Below the pieces are notes generated by a model. It did not search any database and was not told where the DNA came from. It saw only the letters and a list, made by a program, of their open reading frames with translations. From Hyphomicrobiales bacterium (GTDB lineage: Bacteria > Pseudomonadota > Alphaproteobacteria > Rhizobiales > OSC116): a stretch of DNA of 7,448 nucleotides. Shown here one piece after another: positions 1-4,757 of the stretch. How positions within the stretch are numbered: position 1 is the stretch's first letter; each line of letters begins with the position of its first letter. The translations under genes and the position numbers were made by a program. Location of the stretch: contig JABSRY010000108.1 in NCBI GenBank assembly GCA_013214985.1, forward strand, positions 1-7,448. The letters are read 5' to 3'.

Positions 1-563
1 CTGTGGTTTCGGTATTGTTTGAACGGGGGCGGTTTGATGGCGACGCAACGGCTCAAACTGCCATTGTATTACGCGCATTTGCACTTGGCCTGCCCGCCTT
101 TGTGGCGGTAAAAGTATTTTCACCAGGCTATTTTGCCAATCACGACACTAAAACACCTATGTATTATGGCATTATTTCTATCGTTACCAATACCATATTG
201 GCGATAATTTTTGCACAATATTGGCAACATGTCGGCATTGCATTTGCCACCTCTATTGCCGCTTGGCTTAATGTCATCATGCTAGCCACAACGCTTTATA
301 TGCGTGGTAAGTTTAAACTAGATGCAAAATCGGCTAAAACTTTGCCGATGATATGCGTTGCAAGCGTGCTAATGGGCGCGTGCGTTTATTACACTAGTGC
401 CTATATCGCACCGTGGTTAACCCCCGATAATAATGATTTGTTGCGCGGTGGTTTAATGTTTTTAATCGTCGCAGAAGGCGCGGTAGTTTATGGCTTATTT
501 TTGCATTTAACGGGCGCTTTAACCTTTAGTGAAATGAAGGGCTTTGTGAAGCGTAAAAAATAA
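1..563 (+). CDS. murJ: Lipid II flippase MurJ (MviN family), C-terminal part, 5' truncated by window
   Basis: The frame is open from the window edge (first complete codon at 3) to TAA at 561-563, giving about 187 residues of a protein that normally has about 510-530. The fragment opens with the conserved MurJ signature LFERGRFDG and continues with a stretch of the type LGLPAF..VKVFSPGYFANHDTKTP, the typical cytoplasmic-loop region in the C-terminal half of MviN proteins. About five hydrophobic membrane segments follow (near residues 20-35, 55-75, 80-100, 115-135 and 148-172). The tail ends in basic residues, KRKK. In the known family this inner-membrane MOP-superfamily transporter flips lipid II for peptidoglycan synthesis. 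The first GTG in the window is an internal valine codon, not a start. There is no clear terminator before trpS 80 bases downstream, so read-through into trpS is possible. Confidence 0.93.
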   Translation, partial: VVSVLFERGRFDGDATAQTAIVLRAFALGLPAFVAVKVFSPGYFANHDTKTPMYYGIISIVTNTILAIIFAQYWQHVGIAFATSIAAWLNVIMLATTLYMRGKFKLDAKSAKTLPMICVASVLMGACVYYTSAYIAPWLTPDNNDLLRGGLMFLIVAEGAVVYGLFLHLTGALTFSEMKGFVKRKK

Positions 564-575
564 TTCACAAATATC

Positions 576-604
576 TTGAAATTAGTTAAAATTTGACCGA
601 TAAA
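576..604 (+). promoter_or_regulatory. Possible sigma70-like promoter for trpS
   Basis: TTGAAA at 576-581 and GATAAA at 599-604 are separated by 17 bases. They match the consensus boxes at 5/6 and 4/6 positions. Transcription would start near 611 and leave a leader of about 33 bases. The match is modest and the region is A+T rich, so chance is a real alternative. Confidence 0.3.
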
Positions 605-632
605 AGCAGCTGCTTCATTCGCTTAATATATT

Positions 633-637
633 GGGGA
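633..637 (+). promoter_or_regulatory. Ribosome binding site that fixes the trpS start
   Basis: GGGGA lies 6 bases before the ATG at 644. It supports this start over the in-frame TTG at 593, which would add 17 residues not expected in TrpRS and has no Shine-Dalgarno sequence. Confidence 0.75.
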
Positions 638-643
638 ATCATC

Positions 644-1690
644 ATGAGTAAATTTACAAAACGCGTATTTTCGGGCATTCAACCGTCTGGGAAATTACAT
701 TTAGGTAATTATTTAGGTGCCATTCAAAAATTTGTCACATTGCAAGAAGATGATAGCTATGAAAATATCTATTGCGTGGTGGATATGCACGCCATTACCG
801 TGGCGCAAGACCCCAAAATTTTACGCGCCCGCACACTAGAAGTAACCGCCGCATATTTGGCATCGGGTATTGACCCAACAAAGAGCATCGTATTTAACCA
901 ATCAAGAGTTTCACAACATGCCGAACTTGGTTGGATTTTTAATTGTGTGGCACGCCTTGGCTGGTTAAACCGCATGACCCAATTTAAAGACAAAGCGGGT
1001 AAAAACTCTGAACGCATGTCGGTCGGCCTATATGCATATCCAAACCTTATGGCGGCCGATATTTTATTATATAACGCCACCCACGTACCCGTTGGCGATG
1101 ATCAAAAACAGCATTTAGAGTTATGCCGCGATATTGCCCAAAAATTTAACAATGATTATGCAGAGCAAATTCAACAACTGGGTATTGAAAGTGACTTTTT
1201 TACGCAGCCCGAGCCATTAATTGACTTTGGCGGTGCGCCTGTAAGAGTGATGAACCTGCGAGATGGCACAAAAAAAATGAGCTCATCAGCTGAGTCCGAT
1301 ATGACGCGGATTAATATGAATGATGATAGCGATACATTGGCCAAAAAACTTAAAAAAGCAAAAACCGACCCAGAAGCATTGCCAAGCGAAGTGGCTGGTT
1401 TGGCCGAGCGCCCCGAAGCGCGCAATCTTATTAGTATTTTTGCCGCGTTAGATAACAGCGATAGCCAAGCAGTGCTTAACCAATTTGGTGGGCAACAATT
1501 TAGAGAATTCAAAGCCGCCCTTATCGAACTTGCGGTTACCAAAATTGGCCCTATTGGTGATGAAATGAACAGGCTGATCAAAGATGAAGCCCATATTGAC
1601 ACGATATTAAAAGATGGCGCAGATAAAGCCCGCGCCCTTGCCGAGCCATTGGTAAAAGATGTTAAAAAAATCGTCGGTTTTATGGTATAA
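644..1690 (+). CDS. trpS: Tryptophanyl-tRNA synthetase
   Basis: This 348-residue protein is of normal length for bacterial TrpRS (about 330-350). It catalyses ATP-dependent charging of tRNA-Trp in the cytoplasm. The class I signatures are in place: FSGIQPSGKLHLGNYLGA near residues 9-26, with the HIGH-type motif as HLGN at 19-22; the GDDQ adenine/ATP-site motif at 151-154, followed by QHLEL; and the KMSKS-type loop as KMSSS at 211-215. The C-terminal helical region (about 225-348) carries the usual KKAKTDPEALPSE segment. The start was chosen at ATG 644 because of the GGGGA site before it and because the protein then begins a few residues before the first conserved strand (RVFSGIQP). It sits between murJ (80 bases upstream) and a universal stress protein gene (98 bases downstream), an order I recall as common in Alphaproteobacteria. 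Its KMSSS lysines are encoded in a run of eight A at 1270-1277. Confidence 0.97.
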   Translation: MSKFTKRVFSGIQPSGKLHLGNYLGAIQKFVTLQEDDSYENIYCVVDMHAITVAQDPKILRARTLEVTAAYLASGIDPTKSIVFNQSRVSQHAELGWIFNCVARLGWLNRMTQFKDKAGKNSERMSVGLYAYPNLMAADILLYNATHVPVGDDQKQHLELCRDIAQKFNNDYAEQIQQLGIESDFFTQPEPLIDFGGAPVRVMNLRDGTKKMSSSAESDMTRINMNDDSDTLAKKLKKAKTDPEALPSEVAGLAERPEARNLISIFAALDNSDSQAVLNQFGGQQFREFKAALIELAVTKIGPIGDEMNRLIKDEAHIDTILKDGADKARALAEPLVKDVKKIVGFMV

Positions 1691-1714
1691 TGCCACAAAC
1701 CAATGCTTGAGAAG

Positions 1715-1743
1715 TTTAAGCAAGGCTTGCGCTTTTTTATAAT
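1715..1743 (+). promoter_or_regulatory. Possible promoter for the universal stress protein gene
   Basis: A perfect TATAAT lies at 1738-1743. With a 17-base spacer the -35 position is TTTAAG (1715-1720), only 3/6 to consensus. Transcription would begin near 1750 and leave a leader of about 39 bases before ATG 1789. The -10 box is strong and the -35 weak; TATAAT by chance is not rare in such A+T-rich spacers. Confidence 0.35.
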
Positions 1744-1788
1744 AAATGTCAGCATGCAATGTGAATTATATTAAAGGGCGAAGAATAT

Positions 1789-2256
1789 ATGGAAAAAAAA
1801 CGCAAATTTTTAGTGGTTATTGACGATACACAAGAATGCCGTGTTTCTTTGAAATATGCAGCATCCCGTGCGGTGCATTCTGGTGGTCTTTTAACCATTT
1901 TACATGTGGTCGGCAATGCCGACTTTCAACATTGGCTTGGGGTTGAAGCGATTATGCGCGATGAAGCATATGAAAATGCTGAAACATTAATGCGTAGCGT
2001 GCTTGCCGATGTCGATGAAGCTATAGAATTAATGCCAGAAATTGTCATTAAACAAGGTAATAAGCTTGATGAAATAATCGATCTAATTAAGCAAGACCCT
2101 GCAATTTCTATATTGGTGCTTGGTAGTGCAGTAGAAGGCGGCGGCCCTGGCCCCCTAGTTGCATCATTGGCAAACAGCGCTTCTGAGACTTTTCCAATTC
2201 CGGTAACATTAGTGCCTGGCAATCTAACGGATGAGGATATTGCAGCACTTAGCTGA
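1789..2256 (+). CDS. Universal stress protein (UspA family), single domain
   Basis: This 155-residue protein is a single Usp domain with no membrane segment. It opens with the beta-strand KFLVVIDDT (residues 6-14), followed by an amphipathic helix, then LLTILHVV (about 34-41). It has the late strand ILVLGS (108-113), a glycine-rich loop GGGPGPL (117-123) and the last strand IPVTLVPG (137-144). The canonical ATP-binding spacing Gly-X2-Gly-X9-Gly-Ser/Thr is not present; instead the loop is of the EGGGPGPL type that I recall from the Usp protein next to trpS in alphaproteobacteria. Nucleotide binding is therefore uncertain. Usp proteins help survival in starvation and stress, but no precise role can be read here. 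The ribosome binding site is probably AAAGGG at 1773-1778, about 10 bases before ATG. The stop is TGA 2254-2256, and 98 bases separate it from the Nfu gene. Confidence 0.88.
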   Translation: MEKKRKFLVVIDDTQECRVSLKYAASRAVHSGGLLTILHVVGNADFQHWLGVEAIMRDEAYENAETLMRSVLADVDEAIELMPEIVIKQGNKLDEIIDLIKQDPAISILVLGSAVEGGGPGPLVASLANSASETFPIPVTLVPGNLTDEDIAALS

Positions 2257-2273
2257 CAATTTGCTGATTTATA

Positions 2274-2303
2274 TTGATTATGCTTTCTATTATAGGCTAT
2301 AAC
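2274..2303 (+). promoter_or_regulatory. Possible promoter for the nfu-tsaB-rimI group
   Basis: TTGATT (2274-2279) and TATAAC (2298-2303) are spaced by 18 bases and match consensus at 4/6 and 5/6. Transcription would start near 2310, about 45 bases before ATG 2355. The position, between the usp stop and the first gene of a tightly packed group, is sensible. No recognisable binding site for IscR, RirA or Irr is evident by eye. Confidence 0.4.
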
Positions 2304-2354
2304 TGAGCTTCCAAAAAGCCAAGGCGTGTCTTTAAAGTTAAGGTAGATAAAATT

Positions 2355-2918
2355 ATGTTCATTCAAACAGAGCAAACACCGAACCCCGAAACATTAAAAT
2401 TTATACCGGGTAAGGTTATTTCACCCATAGAACCATTGGAGTTTAACTCCGATGCCGAAGCTGAATATGCGCCAATTGCCCAACGCTTATTTGTTATTAA
2501 TGGCGTTAAGACGGTTTTTTTAGGCAGTGATTTTATTACCATCACCAAACAAGCAGATGAAATATGGGCCAACTTAAAACCCGCCGTTATCAGCGCGATT
2601 ATGGATCATTTCATGGCAAATATGCCAGTTTTGCTAGAAAATGCCGAAGCCAGCTTAGATGAAGAAGAGTTTTTTGAAGAAGGTGATAAAGATTTGGTTT
2701 TAGCCATTAAAGACCTAATTGACACCCGCATCCGCCCCGCAGTGGCACAAGATGGTGGCGATATTGTATTTAAAGGCTTTAAAGAAGGCATCGTTTATTT
2801 GCGCATGAAAGGCGCTTGTGCAGGTTGCCCAAGCTCTACAATGACGCTAAAAAGCGGCATCGAAAACCTATTACGGCATTTTATTCCCGAAGTGGTTTCT
2901 GTTGAACAATCAGTTTAA
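2355..2918 (+). CDS. Nfu-type iron-sulfur cluster carrier (Nfu_N + NifU C-terminal domain)
   Basis: This 187-residue protein has the two-domain build of alphaproteobacterial and mitochondrial NFU1 proteins. The N-terminal Nfu_N domain (about 1-88) starts with the hallmark MFIQTEQTPNPETLKF. An acidic linker (about 100-110, rich in Glu) leads to a NifU-type C-terminal domain (about 112-180) that holds the RPAVAQDGGDI signature and the cluster-binding Cys-Ala-Gly-Cys motif at C155 and C158 (KGACAGCPSS). Proteins of this family bind a 4Fe-4S cluster, usually as a dimer bridging the CXXC pairs, and pass it to target enzymes such as radical-SAM proteins with auxiliary clusters. It is not the IscU-type NifU scaffold: that N-terminal domain is absent. 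AAGG at 2340-2343 is a likely but distant ribosome binding site. The stop codon TAA is followed 12 bases later by tsaB, whose probable Shine-Dalgarno (AAGG, 2917-2920) overlaps this stop, suggesting coupled translation. MiaB, a plausible client, is encoded in the same window. Confidence 0.94.
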   Translation: MFIQTEQTPNPETLKFIPGKVISPIEPLEFNSDAEAEYAPIAQRLFVINGVKTVFLGSDFITITKQADEIWANLKPAVISAIMDHFMANMPVLLENAEASLDEEEFFEEGDKDLVLAIKDLIDTRIRPAVAQDGGDIVFKGFKEGIVYLRMKGACAGCPSSTMTLKSGIENLLRHFIPEVVSVEQSV

Positions 2919-2930
2919 GGTTAAGCAAAC

Positions 2931-3626
2931 ATGGGCTATCAGCTTACCCTAGACACTTGCACCAAAGCTTGTAGTGTTGCTTTGCTCGGGCTTGACGGCG
3001 CGGCAAAGCAGTTTTCTTGGTTCGAAATTTTAGAGCGCGGCCATGCCGAAATCCTTGCCGACAAAGTTCAAATGCTGCTTAAACAAGCGGGCATTTCTGC
3101 ATCCGAAATTAGCCAAATTGCAGTGACTATTGGGCCAGGTACTTTTACGGGCGCGCGTATAGCACTTTCATTTGCCCGTATGTTTGCATCGGCACGTAAA
3201 ATTCCCGTCATTGCGGTTAATAGCTTACAAGCAACCGCATTTAATGCTATTGCACAGCTCAATTTAACTTCAAATAACAATATTTATGTGGCGATGGATG
3301 CGCGGCGTGGGCAGGTTTATTTTGCGGGTTATAATAGCCAAGGCACAGAGATTTTAGCCCCAAAAGCCGTAGAAATATCCGAAGCCATATTACTAATTAA
3401 TGAAGATGTAATTTTGCTTGGCACTGGTCGAGCCTTATTGCTCGATCATTTACCTAACTTTAAAGAGTTACACCTACTGACTGAAAATATGCAATTTCCC
3501 GATGCAGGTATATTTGCAACCTTTGTAAAAAATTACCCACATGCAGAAAATAAGGTTTCGCCCCTATATTTACGGGCGGCAGATGCCAAGCTACCTTCGA
3601 GCCACCCGATAACATTCACGCAATGA
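2931..3626 (+). CDS. tsaB: tRNA threonylcarbamoyladenosine biosynthesis protein TsaB
   Basis: This 231-residue protein is of the usual TsaB length. It has the ASKHA-fold phosphate-1-like start LTLDTCTKACSVAL (about residues 5-18), the RGHAE motif at 36-40 that marks TsaB/TsaD helices, and the near-invariant GPGTFTGAR segment at 68-76. TsaB is the non-catalytic partner that forms a heterodimer with TsaD and, with TsaE, transfers the threonylcarbamoyl group made by TsaC onto A37 of tRNAs reading ANN codons. ATG 2931 was chosen because AAGG at 2917-2920 lies 10 bases upstream and the protein then begins right at the first strand. It lies between the Nfu gene (12 bases) and rimI (7 bases), a tsaB-rimI pairing widely seen in bacteria. 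Middle and C-terminal parts (about 110-231) are less conserved, as is normal for the family. Confidence 0.95.
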   Translation: MGYQLTLDTCTKACSVALLGLDGAAKQFSWFEILERGHAEILADKVQMLLKQAGISASEISQIAVTIGPGTFTGARIALSFARMFASARKIPVIAVNSLQATAFNAIAQLNLTSNNNIYVAMDARRGQVYFAGYNSQGTEILAPKAVEISEAILLINEDVILLGTGRALLLDHLPNFKELHLLTENMQFPDAGIFATFVKNYPHAENKVSPLYLRAADAKLPSSHPITFTQ

Positions 3627-3633
3627 TTTTAAA

Positions 3634-4128
3634 ATGACCCTGCCTCACTATATGTTTGAACCATTTACAAACACAGCGGGCATCTGTAATTTGTCGGATA
3701 CACAGTTTGCAGATATCGCCCAAATACATGCCCAATCATTTGATAAAAACTGGTCGGCGAGCAATATTAAACAAATGTTTTTAACCAAAAATGGTAAAAC
3801 CACGGCTTATATTGGTTCTATCGTCAAAAAAGATGCTCAAATCGTCGGCTTTATCATTTGGCAAACAATGTTTGATGAGGCCGAAATAATAACCGTGACG
3901 ATTGCCAAACAATACCGCCATAAAGGCATTGCTAAGCAATTATTAGAATATGAGCTTAAGCATTTAAAGCAAAATGGGGTCGTTAAGTTTTTTTTAGAGG
4001 TCAGTGAATATAATATAAATGCAATTGCGTTTTATAAAAGCCTAAACTTTACTAAAACATCTATACGTAAGAAATATTATAAAATTGGCGCGGGTAAAAC
4101 CGCCGATGCCCATGTTTATTCACTTTAA
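3634..4128 (+). CDS. rimI: GNAT N-acetyltransferase, RimI-type (ribosomal protein S18 N-terminal acetyltransferase)
   Basis: This 164-residue protein has one GNAT domain. The acetyl-CoA motif A, of the form R-X-X-G-X-A, is seen as R95-H-K-G98-I-A100 after the strand EIITVTIAKQY. The RimI-like C-terminal signature is EVSEYNINAIAFYKSLNF (122-139), in which E122 and Y134 have the same 12-residue separation as the catalytic Glu and Tyr that I recall for E. coli RimI. The chain then ends in a RKKYY and DAHVYSL pattern typical of RimI. The family acetylates the N-terminal alanine of ribosomal protein S18 in enterobacteria; whether S18 is the target here is inferred. It begins 7 bases after tsaB without a good Shine-Dalgarno, so translation is probably coupled. 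ATG 3652 (residue 7) is a possible alternative start. It is slightly longer at the N terminus than the E. coli enzyme (about 148). Confidence 0.9.
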   Translation: MTLPHYMFEPFTNTAGICNLSDTQFADIAQIHAQSFDKNWSASNIKQMFLTKNGKTTAYIGSIVKKDAQIVGFIIWQTMFDEAEIITVTIAKQYRHKGIAKQLLEYELKHLKQNGVVKFFLEVSEYNINAIAFYKSLNFTKTSIRKKYYKIGAGKTADAHVYSL

Positions 4129-4153
4129 TGCGCAATCTGTAATAATTATAAAC

Positions 4154-4186
4154 TAAAGAATTACATATTTTAAGCATAGTTCTTTA
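4154..4186. repeat. Inverted repeat upstream of the fur/mur promoter, candidate operator
   Basis: Arms TAAAGAATTA (4154-4163) and TAGTTCTTTA (4177-4186) are reverse complements at 9 of 10 positions, separated by 13 bases. The single mismatch would be a G-U pair in RNA. The element ends 5 bases before the -35 box of the regulator gene. It may be an operator for self-regulation; a hairpin ending the rimI transcript is the alternative, but no run of T follows. The region is A+T rich, which raises the chance rate. Confidence 0.4.
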
Positions 4187-4191
4187 CCTTG

Positions 4192-4220
4192 TTGAGATTG
4201 CCTATTATATCTATTATAAA
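4192..4220 (+). promoter_or_regulatory. Sigma70-like promoter of the Fur/Mur-family gene
   Basis: TTGAGA (4192-4197) and TATAAA (4215-4220) match consensus at 5/6 each, with an ideal 17-base spacer. Transcription would start near 4227, which puts the start almost on the Shine-Dalgarno and leaves a leader of only about 11 bases before ATG 4238. That is short, so a second, weaker pair, TTTACC (4183-4188) and TATATC (4206-4211), 17 bases apart, may matter as well. Confidence 0.5.
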
Positions 4221-4225
4221 TATAA

Positions 4226-4231
4226 AGGGAG
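4226..4231 (+). promoter_or_regulatory. Strong ribosome binding site of the Fur/Mur gene
   Basis: AGGGAG lies 6 bases before ATG 4238. It is the best Shine-Dalgarno in the window and confirms the start. Confidence 0.7.
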
Positions 4232-4237
4232 AAAATT

Positions 4238-4657
4238 ATGAGTAATGATGTTAGTGTGCTAGAGCGCCAATGCCTCGAAAAAGGTATGCGTATGACCGAG
4301 CAACGCCGCGTTATTGCCCGTGTTCTTTCTGATTCAGAAGACCACCCAGATGTCGAAGAATTATACAAACGTGCCTCAGCAATCGATGATCGTATTTCTA
4401 TTGCAACCATATACCGCACGGTTCGTTTGTTCGATGAAGCAGGCATATTGGAGCGTCATGATTTTAGAGATGGCCGTTCGCGTTATGAAATTATCAGCGA
4501 AGAGCATCACGATCACCTAATTGATATTAATTCGGGCGAAGTTTTAGAGTTTCGCAATGAAGAAATTGAACGCTTGCAGCAAAAAATTGCTAAAGAGCTT
4601 GGCTATAAATTGGTCGATCACCGCATGGAATTATATGCCGTGCCAATTAAGAAATAA
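4238..4657 (+). CDS. Fur-family metalloregulator, alphaproteobacterial Fur/Mur type
   Basis: This 139-residue protein has the full Fur layout. The N-terminal winged helix (about 1-80) carries the recognition-helix segment SIATIYRTVRLFDEAGIL at 54-71. The C-terminal dimerisation and metal-sensing part has H90-H91-D92-H93. The Cys-X2-Cys structural zinc pair that follows this motif in E. coli Fur is replaced by D96 and S99 (HLIDINSGEVLEF), and the only cysteine is C12. This pattern, and the ending DHRMELYAVP, match the alphaproteobacterial Fur/Mur branch, where in rhizobia the protein represses manganese uptake under manganese sufficiency; in other alphaproteobacteria the orthologue responds to iron. 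It is not Irr: there is no multi-histidine haem motif. Which metal it senses cannot be read from sequence. It is a single gene with its own promoter, and inverted repeats lie on both sides (4154-4186 and 4700-4722), which could be sites for this protein. Confidence 0.93.
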   Translation: MSNDVSVLERQCLEKGMRMTEQRRVIARVLSDSEDHPDVEELYKRASAIDDRISIATIYRTVRLFDEAGILERHDFRDGRSRYEIISEEHHDHLIDINSGEVLEFRNEEIERLQQKIAKELGYKLVDHRMELYAVPIKK

Positions 4658-4663
4658 TTGCAC

Positions 4664-4680
4664 TAAATAGACTCTATTTA
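4664..4680 (+). terminator. Weak terminator candidate after the Fur/Mur gene
   Basis: A perfect 7-bp stem, TAAATAG paired with CTATTTA, closes a 3-base loop (ACT) 6 bases after the stop codon. It is followed by a T-rich but interrupted tract (4681-4697). The stem is nearly all A-U, so it would be a poor terminator; as DNA it is also a 17-bp dyad that a protein could bind. Confidence 0.3.
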
Positions 4681-4699
4681 TATTTTACTTATATTTTGC

Positions 4700-4722
4700 A
4701 CCTTTAGTATGCTATTAGAGGT
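4700..4722. repeat. Imperfect palindrome over the -35 region of miaB, candidate operator
   Basis: The left arm ACCTTTAGTA (4700-4709) and right arm TATTAGAGGT (4713-4722) flank TGC and are reverse complements at 8 of 10 positions; both mismatches are T/G or G/T. The element ends 6 bases before a perfect TATAAT box and so covers the -35 and spacer region, the classical site for a repressor. A hairpin is possible too, but no T run follows. Confidence 0.45.
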
Positions 4723-4728
4723 CTAATT

Positions 4729-4734
4729 TATAAT
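4729..4734 (+). promoter_or_regulatory. Probable -10 box of the miaB-phoH-ybeY operon
   Basis: A perfect TATAAT lies here with no good -35 at 16-18 bases; the nearest resemblance, TTTAGT at 4703-4708, is 20 bases away. Transcription would start near 4741, about 17 bases before ATG 4758. A weak -35 is common at promoters that depend on a regulator. Confidence 0.45.
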
Positions 4735-4757
4735 TTGAATAATTCGTGAGCAGTTAA

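Noticed and set aside
593..643. In-frame TTG extension of trpS by 17 residues
   Set aside because: It has no Shine-Dalgarno, uses a rare start, and overlaps the predicted promoter; ATG 644 with GGGGA is far better.
1704..1738. Possible terminator after trpS: stem TGCTTGAG/TTTAAGCA with a later T6 run
   Set aside because: The stem has two G-U pairs and a 10-base gap before the T run (1733-1738), and a second small stem there (GCAA/TTGC) is too short, so an intrinsic terminator is not supported.
1171..1755. Minus-strand open frame of 194 codons opposite trpS
   Set aside because: It is antisense to the conserved KMSKS and C-terminal parts of TrpRS, its translation is rich in Ser, Leu and Ile with no recognisable domain, and no ribosome site is evident.
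1926..2375. Minus-strand open frame of 149 codons opposite the usp gene and the usp-nfu gap
   Set aside because: Most of it is antisense to a well-conserved Usp domain, and the part in the gap has no recognisable sequence.
4145..4220. Direct repeat ATTATAAA at 4145-4152 and 4213-4220
   Set aside because: Eight bases of pure A/T in an A+T-rich gap is expected by chance; the second copy is explained by the -10 box.
4238..4657. Possible identity as Irr, the haem-responsive Fur relative
   Set aside because: There is no His-rich haem-binding motif and no N-terminal Cys-Pro haem motif; the HHDHLID and DHRMELYAVP segments fit Fur/Mur.
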